From Hydrogenovibrio sp965140365 (GTDB taxonomy: Bacteria; Pseudomonadota; Gammaproteobacteria; Thiomicrospirales; Thiomicrospiraceae): DNA of 64,000 bases. The position numbers and the translations under genes are program-made. Location: assembly GCA_965140365.1 (NCBI GenBank), contig OZ223196.1; one strand, written 5' to 3'. This document shows, piece after piece, positions 45,725 to 54,544 of this stretch. Position 1 is the stretch's first letter. Every line of letters begins with the position of its first letter. The notes beneath the pieces were generated by a model that ran no database searches, was not told where the DNA came from, and saw only the letters and a list, made by a program, of their open reading frames with translations.

Positions 45725-46248
45725 GTGAAAAGGAAAATACTATGAAACGATGCTTCATCGGGTGTCTGGTTACCGGAAGTCTTTTTCTGGGCGGAATGCA
45801 AGCCGCTTGGGCGGAAGTCGTTCAAATCGGTTCTTTGGTAACCGGCCAGGTTGAAAAGGTGGCCGTTAAAGAGGGGCAGAGTGTGACGGCCGGTCAGTTG
45901 TTGATGACCATTGACGATGATCGCTATCAGGCGAAATTAAAAAGGGCACGTGCAGAGGTTAAACTTTGGCAATTAAAATTGGCGGATGCGCAAATTGAGT
46001 TGGACCAGGCGTTGGATTTATATGATCGGACCGTAACGGCTAAGCGAGAATTGGATGCATCGCAGTTAGCCTATGATGTTGTGAAGCAGCAACTGGTGAA
46101 GGCGCAAGCGAATTTGGAATCTTACCAGGCCTGGTCAAAATACTTTGTGATTAAAGCGCCGGTGGCCGGAAAGGTGGTTAAAGTGAATGCGCCAAAAGGC
46201 ACAACGGTGTACAAGGAAAATACCCCATTGATTCAGATTGAGCGTTGA
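45721..46248 (+). CDS. Short membrane-fusion-like protein (HlyD/biotinyl-lipoyl fold)
   Basis: 175 aa. A signal peptide (ending AWA near residue 31) is followed by half a lipoyl-like domain (IGSLVTGQVEKVAVKEGQSV), an antiparallel coiled coil (about 70-140) and the second half (KAPVAGKVVKVNAPKGTTV). It lacks the later beta-barrel and membrane-proximal domains of full adaptors, so it is a minimal periplasmic adaptor. GGAGG lies 7 bases before ATG 45721; an internal ATG (45742) also has a ribosome site. Coupled to the TolC-like gene. A palindrome at 46125 encodes Gln-Ala-Trp. Confidence 0.82.
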   Translation: MSEKENTMKRCFIGCLVTGSLFLGGMQAAWAEVVQIGSLVTGQVEKVAVKEGQSVTAGQLLMTIDDDRYQAKLKRARAEVKLWQLKLADAQIELDQALDLYDRTVTAKRELDASQLAYDVVKQQLVKAQANLESYQAWSKYFVIKAPVAGKVVKVNAPKGTTVYKENTPLIQIER

Positions 46249-46295
46249 TTATGGAAGTGTAGGGCGCTCGGGAGAACGGAGTGCCCTTGAGGAAA

Positions 46296-46685
46296 TTACA
46301 AGTCTTGGCCAAAGCCGAAAAAAGACCCTTCGATGGCGGTTTGTCGGTCCAAGGCGCTGAGACCTTTAACCGAACGGACAATCAACCAGATCATCCACCA
46401 AACAAGAATGATGGCACCGACAAAAACGGTGGCCAGTAGCAAGCCGGCTAATAGGTAAACCAATCCGTACCAGAAGGTTTGAATTTGAAAATCGAAATGG
46501 GTTTTTAACCACACCGGCATTTCCGGTTCGCTGCGTTTTACATAGGCCATGACCACACCGATAATCGCGGTCAGGCCAATGACCAATCCGACAAGATACA
46601 AGATGTAAATAATCTTGGCATACGTACTGTTGCTGCGCGTTGCCGATTCGATTGATGGTGCCGTTTCCGTAACGTGTTCGCTCAT
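46296..46685 (-). CDS. Small membrane protein, DUF4870-like
   Basis: 129 aa with three hydrophobic helices: about 25-47, 70-93 and 80-105 region including AIILVWWMIWLIVRSVKG. YLVGLVIGLTAIIGVVMAYV and the HFDFQIQTFWYG segment match the COG3671/DUF4870-type membrane proteins. AGGA precedes the ATG. Function unknown; monocistronic. Confidence 0.7.
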   Translation of the reverse strand: MSEHVTETAPSIESATRSNSTYAKIIYILYLVGLVIGLTAIIGVVMAYVKRSEPEMPVWLKTHFDFQIQTFWYGLVYLLAGLLLATVFVGAIILVWWMIWLIVRSVKGLSALDRQTAIEGSFFGFGQDL

Positions 46686-46853
46686 AAACAGGGTCCTCCT
46701 TCGTTATTGTTTTTCTGAGAATTTAGAGCTAAGCAAAAATCATTATTATCTATGGGTCTACCTTTCTCCAATTTAATTTTTTTGATTTAAGATCATAGAA
46801 TTCTATGATGATACGGAAACACGGCTTGCAAAGATTGCCGACTTAAGGTGCCC

Positions 46854-48182
46854 TTAATAGAGCTTGAGTTTGGGCTTAACTCGACGTTCGATAAATGCAT
46901 CGAGCAGAATCCAAAGCATTCGCCAGAAGCCATGCAGGGTCATTTGATGTTGGCGGTAAAGGCTGGCGTAAGCCCAGTGAGCTATTTTTCCTTCCAGCAT
47001 CCAATTCTTTTTGAAAAGCTGGTCGAGCACACTGCCGAATGTCTGGAATCGGCTTAGGGAGAGTAGAGACCCATGATCGCGATAGGTAAACTCAACAAGG
47101 GGCTGGCCGTTTACCAAGGCTTGTAAATTGACGGCGCAAGTGGCCGCCATTTGGTGTGCAGCTTGGGCTAAGGGTGGAACCGCTCGGGCTTGGTCTCCCT
47201 CGCCTTGTAGTAAACTGGCACAATCACCAATGGCGAAGATATTCGGTTCGCCTGCGACTTGCAGGGTGGGGGTGATTTCAATTTGATGGATTCGATTAGT
47301 CGGCAACCCCAAATTTGAAAGGAATTTGGGGGCTTTGACTCCCGCGGCCCATACCAATAAATCGGCTGATAGCGTTTCGTTTTCGGTCACCAATTGCTGA
47401 GCCTGAACGTCTTTAATCATGGTCTGGGTTCGTATTTCAACACCGTGTTGTGTGAGCACTCGTTCGGCTTTGATGGCCAGTGCTTCCGGTAAGGCCGGTA
47501 AGATGCGGTCGGTGGCTTCGATGAGGGTGACTTGTATACTGGCGGGGTGAATGGCTCGGATACCGAATGTTTCCAGTCGTTCAACGGCGTTGCATAATTC
47601 GGCGGCTAATTCCACCCCTGTGGCTCCGGCGCCGACGATGGCCACACGAACCGGATTGGGCGGTGTTTCAGCGGTATGGTTTGACAGCGCCTGCTGGTTC
47701 GCGGCTTCTGAAAATTGCATGAAGCGGTTTAAAAATGTCAGATGAAAATCTTCTGCTTCCTGTGCCGAATCCAAGGTGTGGCAATGCTCTCGAACGCGGG
47801 TGAGCCCAAAATCGTTACCGCGAGCACCCACCGCCATAATAAGGTAGTCGTAATGAATGGTTCGCTCGCCAAGAATTTCTTTACCGTGGTGGTCGAGTAA
47901 CGGCGCCAGCGTCAACGTTTGATTGTGTTTGTCCAAGCCAATCATGCGGCCCATGCGAAAATAATAATGGTGCTCGGAAGAATGGGCTCGGTAACTCAGG
48001 GCCTCATGTCCGGTATCCAAAGAGCCGGAAGCCACCTCGTGCAGTAGAGGTTTCCAAAGGTGGGTTCGATTGGCATCAATCAAAGTAATATCCGCCTGCC
48101 GCTTTTTGCCTAATGTGTTTCCCAGGCGAGTCGCCAACTCCAGTCCACCGGCTCCGCCACCGACAATCACGATTTGTTTCAT
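46854..48182 (-). CDS. ndh: Type II NADH:quinone oxidoreductase
   Basis: Peripheral membrane flavoenzyme passing electrons from NADH to quinone without proton pumping. The FAD motif IVIVGGGAGGLELATRLG is at the N terminus, VGAGATGVELAAEL is the NAD site, and DLLVWAAGVKAPKFL plus IFAIGDCAS complete the pattern. The last 40 residues are amphipathic and basic, fitting membrane association. Start ATG 48182 has AAAGGA 8 bases before it; an in-frame codon further upstream (48212) is not used. 442 aa. It is the last core gene before the island. Confidence 0.92.
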   Translation of the reverse strand: MKQIVIVGGGAGGLELATRLGNTLGKKRQADITLIDANRTHLWKPLLHEVASGSLDTGHEALSYRAHSSEHHYYFRMGRMIGLDKHNQTLTLAPLLDHHGKEILGERTIHYDYLIMAVGARGNDFGLTRVREHCHTLDSAQEAEDFHLTFLNRFMQFSEAANQQALSNHTAETPPNPVRVAIVGAGATGVELAAELCNAVERLETFGIRAIHPASIQVTLIEATDRILPALPEALAIKAERVLTQHGVEIRTQTMIKDVQAQQLVTENETLSADLLVWAAGVKAPKFLSNLGLPTNRIHQIEITPTLQVAGEPNIFAIGDCASLLQGEGDQARAVPPLAQAAHQMAATCAVNLQALVNGQPLVEFTYRDHGSLLSLSRFQTFGSVLDQLFKKNWMLEGKIAHWAYASLYRQHQMTLHGFWRMLWILLDAFIERRVKPKLKLY

Positions 48183-48341
48183 GTTCTGTCCTTTATTGTT
48201 GCTGGTTTGCAAATCAACAGAGGTCGAACCACCATGGGCAACCTGAATTGAAGAAAGTTGATACCGCCATTTTACGTATTAAAAGGCGAGTTGAAAGGGG
48301 CTTTTTCAGACTTTGTCTAATTAGTCACAAAAATTTCAAAA

Positions 48342-48412
48342 TAGGGCTTGTCAGAGACAAAATTATCTCTATAAAACACATCAATCAAACACAAGGTTTG
48401 AATCATTTTTCC
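48342..48412 (+). repeat. Left 71-bp imperfect direct repeat (tRNA-promoter copy)
   Basis: 65 of 71 bases match the sequence just upstream of tRNA-Asn (55803-55873). It carries TTGTCA (48348-48353) and TATAAA (48370-48375) spaced 16 bp, i.e. a promoter pointing into the island, but no tRNA follows. Confidence 0.8.
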
Positions 48413-48456
48413 TCTGTAATGACCCAGCCGATTTTACACACAATCAAGTCATTTTC

Positions 48457-48935
48457 TTGACGCTTCTCTCGCCTGCTCAATACCGTAGCAACACACGGTT
48501 TGCGTGTAACGTTTGGAACTGAATATCTGACGCAGCTTCAAAGACTTTTTAGCGGAACTAGGCATCTGAAGCGGCTAATTCATCCCTCTTCCAACGTGAC
48601 TTCCGCTGCTTTGGAATTGCTTTGGCGGCTAAACCTCCAGCCCAGTAACTTCCGGGTATGGTAATCCATGACTAGCGTTAAACAAGCCCAGCGGCATCAG
48701 ACTTGTGCCATGTCCGTCGCAGCGTTCATCCGGCCTGGTTGAGGCACTAGTCATGGCTTGCGCCCGAGGACACATGCCTGATTTATGTTTACGGACCTGT
48801 CAGCCCATGAGCTGGAATATTCGTTGTACCAGCACGTTGTTGGGCTTGGGTTGGTTTGTGGTAGTAATAGCTATGCCTTGCCATTCCTGGTCACTTGCAA
48901 GCCTGCACTACGGTAACCTTGTTGCCCTCCAACGT
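48457..48935 (-). pseudogene. IS3-family transposase (OrfB) remnant
   Basis: Reading the minus strand across several frames gives pieces of an IS3-type integrase core: VTVVQACK then PGMARHSYYY near 48910-48870, ATDMAQV at about 48710, LTLVMDYHTRKLLGW at 48680-48640, and FSSKRYTQTV at about 48525-48490. Stops and frameshifts separate them, so it is dead. Downstream to 49090 is more featureless sequence, perhaps from the same element. Confidence 0.65.
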
Positions 48936-49228
48936 ACTCGTTGAAGTTGTCTTATTCCGACTCTAAGAGTGCCTGTAAATTTTTTCGGAACTGGCTTCAC
49001 CGTCGGCGGCGTGAAGTTCGTCAATCTTTTCTGATACTGTTGCTCGATGTCTTTTGGATTCGATTTTAGAGCATTTTCCATGCGGCTCATGGCCTTATCG
49101 ATTCATTTTTCGACTCGGACGTCAGGCCATACTCAGGGGCGGCTAACGCCGCCGTGGTTTGACTTTTTATGATTTTTGAATGGAAGACAGTATCGAGTCA
49201 TTGTAAGTTATAGCTTTCACTGCTTTGC

Positions 49229-49545
49229 TTAAAGAGGATCATTATTCGGAAGGCGAAAAGCAATGTTTGATGTACCACGCCTCTCAATAATTTCGACCTT
49301 ATGCTGTTTGAGTGAGACACCGCCTTGCGTTGGCCAAGGAGTTGAACAAGTGAATTGTTTGTTGTTTGGGTGAGTCTGATGTCCGCAGCGTTTTACCATC
49401 AATTGCAACCACATTGCTCAGCGGTGCCGTCAGGATAACATTTTGCACCCAGAGGCTGAAAAAGCCGCGATACGACTTAGGGTCAAGCAATGTCAGGAGG
49501 TGGTTAAAGGTATCATGTTAGGGAACAGCGCCGGCAAGATGCAAG
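49229..49545 (-). pseudogene. ISAs1-family transposase remnant
   Basis: The minus strand encodes HDTFNHLLTLLDPKSYRGFF, then VVAIDGKTLRTSD, the conserved Asp-Gly-Lys-Thr-Leu-Arg motif of ISAs1/H-repeat transposases, then after a frameshift GGVSLKQHKVE. An in-frame TAA sits before HDTFN. Only a central fragment of the gene survives. Confidence 0.7.
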
Positions 49546-49883
49546 TAGTGTTTAAACTATTTTTTGCGGTTAATAGGGCTATGATATTGGTTTTTAAAAA
49601 ACGAGTAGGGTCCGGCCAACCTGTGCCGCAATGCTGCTTAAAAATGTTCATGCGCTTGCTCTGTAGATTTGTTTCTGCGTTTTCTTGTTTGTTAATAAAA
49701 CTTTAACAATTCTAAGTATAACAATCCTTATCCTTTTCTTATCAACTTCCCTTAGCGGCTATTTGTTTGGAATTCCTCGTTTTAAACAAGTGCAAGAGAA
49801 ATGATGGGTTGTTATTCTCTGATCGAAACCATCTCTCAAACCGATGCGATTACGATTTATTGTTATAATTTTAGGAGTTAGTA

Positions 49884-50939
49884 ATGAAATTTAATCTAAA
49901 ACGTCTTTTTGCTGTTGCTGCCATGATCGGCGCAATGGCTTCTTCTGCCGTTCAAGCGGGCGACCTTAAACTAATTGGTTCTGGTGCAAGTTTCCCAGCA
50001 CCGCTATACCAAAAGTGGTTTAAAGATTACAGCAAAGCAACTGATGGTGTTCGTGTTGACTACCAATCAAAAGGTTCTGGCGCTGGTATCCGTGATTTCA
50101 TCAATGGTACTGTTGATTTCGCAGCAAGTGATGCGGCAATGAAAGACAGTGAAATCGCTAAAGTTGACCGTGGTGTTGTTCTAATTCCTATGACCGCAGG
50201 TGAAGTAGTTCTTTCTTACAACCTTCCAGGTGTTAAGTCTCTAAAACTTCCTCGTGATGTTTATCCTGAAATATTCACTGGTAAAGTTAAAAAGTGGAAT
50301 GATCCTAAAATCGTAGCAGCTAATCCTGGTGTTAAACTGCCTAACAAAGATATTACTGTTGTTGTTCGTTCTGACTCAAGTGGTACTTCTTATGTATTTT
50401 CACAACACTTGTCAGCAATCAATGCAGATTTCAAAAAAATGGTTGGTACAGCTAAGTCTCCAAACTGGCCGACTAAAACAGCAAAAATCGTTAAAGCGCC
50501 TAAAAACGATGGTGTAACAGCGACGATCAAGCAAACTTCTGGTGCGATTGGTTATATCGAGTACGGTTTTGCTAAACTGACAAAGTCTCCTACTGCTGAG
50601 CTTGAAAATGCTGCGGGTAACTTCGTTGCTCCTGGTGATAAGTCTGGTGCGGCTGCTCTAGCTTCTACGCCTTTCCCAAAAGGGAATCTTCCTAACAGTG
50701 ACGTTCCAGATCTACGTGGTTGGGCAACAGATCCTACAGGTGCAGATGCTTACCCAATCGCCTCTTTCACTTGGTTGCTTGTTTATAAAGAACAAGATGA
50801 TGCTAAAGCGAAAGCTATTCGTGATCTTATCGAATACATGCTAACAACTGGTCAGAAGTCTTCTGATGCGATGGGTTATATCCCTCTACCTGAATCTGTT
50901 GTAGAAAAAGACCGTGCGGTGCTTAAGTTTGTAAACTGA
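49884..50939 (+). CDS. pstS: Phosphate-binding protein PstS
   Basis: Periplasmic receptor of the high-affinity phosphate importer, 351 aa. Signal peptide 1-25 (ending VQA), then IGSGASFPAPLYQKWF, the phosphate-binding start of mature PstS, with further ligand residues in RSDSSGTSYVFSQHL. TTAGGAG lies 6 bases before the ATG. First gene of pstSCAB; a strong hairpin follows, giving more PstS than channel subunits. Codon use is A/T-richer than the core genes. A PhoB box is expected but I could not identify one with confidence in 49550-49880. Confidence 0.95.
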   Translation: MKFNLKRLFAVAAMIGAMASSAVQAGDLKLIGSGASFPAPLYQKWFKDYSKATDGVRVDYQSKGSGAGIRDFINGTVDFAASDAAMKDSEIAKVDRGVVLIPMTAGEVVLSYNLPGVKSLKLPRDVYPEIFTGKVKKWNDPKIVAANPGVKLPNKDITVVVRSDSSGTSYVFSQHLSAINADFKKMVGTAKSPNWPTKTAKIVKAPKNDGVTATIKQTSGAIGYIEYGFAKLTKSPTAELENAAGNFVAPGDKSGAAALASTPFPKGNLPNSDVPDLRGWATDPTGADAYPIASFTWLLVYKEQDDAKAKAIRDLIEYMLTTGQKSSDAMGYIPLPESVVEKDRAVLKFVN

Positions 50940-50968
50940 TGAAACGACGTTTCTTGGTTTAATTGTAA

Positions 50969-51008
50969 GAGTGCAGGTTTCTATTTTAGAAAGCCTGCAC
51001 TTTTTATA
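50969..51008 (+). terminator. Hairpin between pstS and pstC
   Basis: AGTGCAGG / CCTGCACT stem extended by TTTCTA / TAGAAA with one bulged G, followed by TTTTT. Partial terminator, a usual device for high PstS to PstC ratios. Confidence 0.75.
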
Positions 51009-51044
51009 TTTACTATTTATAAATTTAATTTAATAGGTTTTTCT

Positions 51045-52022
51045 ATGATTTTCGATCCTTTTAAGGCTGGTGCGAGTGATAAGACTCTCTCGGCACCACC
51101 TTCTCAAGCAGACTTTTTAAAGGACTCGGCGTTTAGGTTCCTGGCCTATTTTGCAGCCTTGTCTATTGTTCTATTGGTTGCTTATATTGTTATTGAGCTT
51201 GGTGCTCAAGCATTACCGGCCATTCAAACTCACGGTTTAGGTTTTATTACCGGCACAACTTGGAATGCAAGTGAAAAAGAATTTGGGGTATTACCAGAGA
51301 TTTGGGGGACGCTTTATAGTTCTTTGATTGCACTAATTATTGGTGGTGCCTTTGGTATTGGTATCGCGATTTTCTTAACGCAAAGTTTTGTTAGCGCAAA
51401 ACTGGAAGTTACTTTTAGAACCATTGTTGAATTGCTGGCGGCGATTCCTTCGGTTGTTTACGGTCTTTGGGGGATTTATGTTCTGATCCCTATGCTGGTT
51501 CCGGTTGCGCAATGGTTGCACGAAACGCTAGGTTGGTTCCCCTTGTTTAGCACAGAACTCGGTGGGCCAGGTTTAGCGCCGGCCGCTTTAGTCTTGGCGA
51601 TTATGATTCTACCAACGGTTGCGGCAATTTCTACAGATGCCTTTCGTCGTATTCCTTACAAGGTAAAGGAAGCCGCTTATGGTATGGGGGCGACTAAGTG
51701 GGAAGTCATTCTAAAAGTGATGTTACCAACGGCCTCTTCTGGTATTCTCGCTGGCTTAGTACTTGGTTTTGGTCGCGCACTTGGTGAGACAATGGCGCTG
51801 GCGATGTTGATCGGTAACGTTAACAATATCAGTCTATCTCTGTTTGATCCTGCAAATACACTGGCGTCACTTCTGGCTTCTACGTTCCCTGAAGCAGGGA
51901 CGATCGAGATCGAAGCCTTGATGTATGCAGCCATCGTTCTTTTAGCGATCACCTTAGTGGTTAACTTGCTTGGTCTTTGGGTTCAGCAAGCGACTATGCG
52001 TAAGTTTGAGGGTAAAAAATGA
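51045..52022 (+). CDS. pstC: Phosphate ABC transporter permease PstC
   Basis: Inner-membrane channel subunit, 325 aa with six hydrophobic helices, the first at about 35-55. The permease loop EAAYGMGATKWEVILKVMLP is the EAA motif that contacts PstB, and GRALGETMAL is a PstC hallmark. A stop/start overlap of 4 bp (ATGA) joins it to pstA. In the island, with the same codon bias as pstS. Confidence 0.94.
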   Translation: MIFDPFKAGASDKTLSAPPSQADFLKDSAFRFLAYFAALSIVLLVAYIVIELGAQALPAIQTHGLGFITGTTWNASEKEFGVLPEIWGTLYSSLIALIIGGAFGIGIAIFLTQSFVSAKLEVTFRTIVELLAAIPSVVYGLWGIYVLIPMLVPVAQWLHETLGWFPLFSTELGGPGLAPAALVLAIMILPTVAAISTDAFRRIPYKVKEAAYGMGATKWEVILKVMLPTASSGILAGLVLGFGRALGETMALAMLIGNVNNISLSLFDPANTLASLLASTFPEAGTIEIEALMYAAIVLLAITLVVNLLGLWVQQATMRKFEGKK

Positions 52023-52912
52023 ACGAAGTAAATGAACAAATGATGCCACCTAAGGTGGCTTTACCAAAGCTTGAAAAAAATCTTTATGAAGTTCGTGCTA
52101 TTAAAAGTTTTTTATTAACAAGCTTGGTTTGGGCTCTTGTCATTCTTGCGAGTATTCCGCTTTTCTCAGTTATCTATATGTTAATTGTTGAAGGGGGGGC
52201 TCGTCTTGATTGGGAAGCTATTACGGCACTTCCTCCAGCTGGTTTTGAAACCGGTGGTGGTTTTGGTAATGCGATAGTTGGTACTCTTGTAATGGTAGGG
52301 ATTGCTTCGGCTATCAGTATCCCTTTAGGGGTTCTGGCTGCAATCTATTTAGCGATTCTTGATCCACAAAGTAAGGTAGCGACGGCTTCGCGTTTCTTAG
52401 CGAAAGTCTTAACCGGTTTTCCATCGATTCTTGCTGGTGTTTTCGTTTACGCCGTCTTGGTTATCACTACCCAAACCTATTCGGCTTGGGCGGGTGGTGT
52501 GGCACTTGCCGTATTAATGTTGCCAACTGTGACACTTGCTGCTGAAGAGGCCATTCGACAGGTTCCGCAAAAGATGAAAGATGCGGCTTTCGGTATGGGA
52601 TGTACTCGTACTCAGGTGATCTTCAAAGTAGTCCTACCAACCGGGATGTCGGGTATTTTGACAGGTGTTATCCTTGCAGTTGCCGGTGCAGCAGGCGAAT
52701 CTGCGCCATTACTATTTACTGCTCTTTTCAGCAACTACTATATGGCCGAATTAGCTGAACCGACCGCGTCTCTATCTATCCTGATTTATAATTTTTCGGG
52801 TATGCCGTTCGAAAACCAAATCGAACTTGCATGGGCAGCTTCCTTAGCTCTGGTTTTGATGGTTCTTTTCTTTAATATTCTGGCGCGTATCGTCGGCAGA
52901 TCGAAATTTTAA
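52019..52912 (+). CDS. pstA: Phosphate ABC transporter permease PstA
   Basis: Second channel subunit, 297 aa. The EAA loop is DAAFGMGCTRTQVIFKVVLP and AGAAGESAPLLFTAL corresponds to the conserved PstA segment near the last helices. Six membrane segments. Starts inside the pstC stop codon and is followed by pstB after 20 bp. Confidence 0.94.
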   Translation: MNEVNEQMMPPKVALPKLEKNLYEVRAIKSFLLTSLVWALVILASIPLFSVIYMLIVEGGARLDWEAITALPPAGFETGGGFGNAIVGTLVMVGIASAISIPLGVLAAIYLAILDPQSKVATASRFLAKVLTGFPSILAGVFVYAVLVITTQTYSAWAGGVALAVLMLPTVTLAAEEAIRQVPQKMKDAAFGMGCTRTQVIFKVVLPTGMSGILTGVILAVAGAAGESAPLLFTALFSNYYMAELAEPTASLSILIYNFSGMPFENQIELAWAASLALVLMVLFFNILARIVGRSKF

Positions 52913-52932
52913 AAGTATTTGAGGTTTAAATA

Positions 52933-53784
52933 ATGAGTTTGACAGATGATAAAGTTATGGGCACTCTGACCCATCAAGGTGATTTCATCGCCACGCCTTA
53001 TGAACCAAAAGGGCCAGTTGTTTTGGATTGTGAGGTTAAGAATATCTATTATGGTGATTTTAGAGCGGTAAGAGACTCTAAAATTCCTATCGAGAAAAAT
53101 AAAATTACTGGTTTTATTGGTCCGTCTGGTTGTGGTAAAAGTACAGTATTAAGAAGCATGAACCGCATGAACGACCTAGTTGAATCATTCCGTTTTGACG
53201 GCAAAGTGCAATATCATGATAATGATATTTATGATGCAAAAATTGATCCTGTTGTTGTGCGTCGCTATATCGGAATGGTTTTCCAGTTACCAAATCCTTT
53301 CTCAATGAGTATTTATGATAATGTTGCGTTTGGCCTACGTCTAAACCGATTTAAAGGTGATGAAGAAGAGATGGTGGTTAAAGCACTTAAACGCGCTGCT
53401 ATTTGGAGTGACGTGAAAGATAAACTGAAAAACAGTGGTTTATCACTATCTGGTGGTCAGCAACAGCGCCTTTGTATTGCTCGTGCAATTGCAACGGAAC
53501 CCGATGTTCTTCTGATGGATGAGCCTGCTTCTGCTCTTGACCCAATTGCAACGCGTCAAATTGAAGAATTGATGCTTGAACTTAAAGAAGATTATACGGT
53601 TGCGCTTGTAACACACAATATGCAGCAGGCAACTCGTGTTGCAGACGTTACGGCGTTTATGGGGGTAGACATTTCTAAAGGCGGTCGTACGGGTTATCTT
53701 GTTGAAATGAATGAAACTCAAAAAGTATTTGAAAATCCTGAGCAAGAGTTAACCAAAGAATACGTCCGAGGCGAATTCAGTTAA
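52933..53784 (+). CDS. pstB: Phosphate ABC transporter ATPase PstB
   Basis: ATP-hydrolysing subunit, 283 aa. Walker A GPSGCGKST at residues 63-71, signature LSGGQQQR at 172-179, Walker B VLLMDEPASALD just after. The N terminus is about 25 residues longer than E. coli PstB. Instead of phoU, the next gene is a Fic-like protein 54 bp on. Confidence 0.96.
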   Translation: MSLTDDKVMGTLTHQGDFIATPYEPKGPVVLDCEVKNIYYGDFRAVRDSKIPIEKNKITGFIGPSGCGKSTVLRSMNRMNDLVESFRFDGKVQYHDNDIYDAKIDPVVVRRYIGMVFQLPNPFSMSIYDNVAFGLRLNRFKGDEEEMVVKALKRAAIWSDVKDKLKNSGLSLSGGQQQRLCIARAIATEPDVLLMDEPASALDPIATRQIEELMLELKEDYTVALVTHNMQQATRVADVTAFMGVDISKGGRTGYLVEMNETQKVFENPEQELTKEYVRGEFS

Positions 53785-53838
53785 TTTTCTGTAGATTTTC
53801 TTTACATTAGTCGCTAAATTCGGTTTGATAGCTAACGT

Positions 53839-54504
53839 ATGAATTATCTTAATATTGACGCCATCAGATCGAGCTTAGTCGACGTTCAACGTAATTTTCA
53901 GCATATCAATTCACGGTTATCTGTACAAAGACCCCCTCTGTCCGACGAAGCCATCGAAAACTTTCTTGCCGGTTACGCAAAAATTGATGCCTATTTGGTT
54001 GACGATTTTAATCTGTTTGAGGTCGGTAATTCCCATGCCTTGTTAGAACTCGACAATATTGTGCTTTTTCATAGTGCGCAAACGAGCGCGAGCGAGCAAA
54101 ATAATCAGTTCAAAGCGACTCAACAGCATTTCTATGAAGCAAAAGATGGCGGTATTGGCGGTTTAATGGAATGGCTGGAGTTAAATGATGATATAAGCGT
54201 ATGGAAAAAAGCCGCAGGGGTTTTTTGTTATATGGTTGCTCAACCACAGCTTTTTTTAGAAGGGAATCACCGGGTTGCGACTCTGGTATCAAGCTACCTT
54301 CTTGTCAGAGACGGTTACGCTCCTCTGGTTGTGACGGTCGAGAACGCGAAAGAGTTTTTCGAAATTTCGGAACAGATAAAGCTGCGTAACAAAAATAGTT
54401 TTATAGATGAGTTTCTTTCTCTTCCTAAATTGACAAACAGCTTTGCACAAATGCTTGAAGCTGAACAATCCCATCATTTTTTAATAATGAAATACCGTAA
54501 ATGA
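53839..54504 (+). CDS. Fic/Doc-like protein in the phoU position
   Basis: 221 aa, helical. The core QLFLEGNHRVATLVSSYLLV aligns with the Fic motif HPFx(D/E)GNGRxxR but His becomes Gln and the second Gly becomes His, while Glu-Gly-Asn and Arg are kept. Canonical Fic proteins transfer AMP to targets using that His, so this one may be inactive as an AMPylator or do other chemistry. Same strand as pstB, 54 bp later, where phoU normally stands. A role in phosphate control is inference from position only. No antitoxin-like partner is fused or obvious. Confidence 0.68.
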   Translation: MNYLNIDAIRSSLVDVQRNFQHINSRLSVQRPPLSDEAIENFLAGYAKIDAYLVDDFNLFEVGNSHALLELDNIVLFHSAQTSASEQNNQFKATQQHFYEAKDGGIGGLMEWLELNDDISVWKKAAGVFCYMVAQPQLFLEGNHRVATLVSSYLLVRDGYAPLVVTVENAKEFFEISEQIKLRNKNSFIDEFLSLPKLTNSFAQMLEAEQSHHFLIMKYRK

Positions 54505-54544
54505 GCTCGATTGGCCTTTATAGTATTCCGCTTTGCTATTTTGT

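Noticed and set aside
48705..48944. 79-codon plus-strand frame in the island
   Set aside because: Cys/Trp/Met-rich and unlike a protein; the opposite strand reads as an IS3 transposase remnant.
49864..49869. TATAAT as pstS promoter
   Set aside because: It is only about 15 bp from the start codon, so transcription would begin at the ribosome site. No matching -35 was found either.
49550..49880. PhoB box before pstS
   Set aside because: I looked for two CTGTCAT-like repeats with 11-bp periodicity. Only loose A/T-rich repeats such as AACAAT were present, not enough to call.
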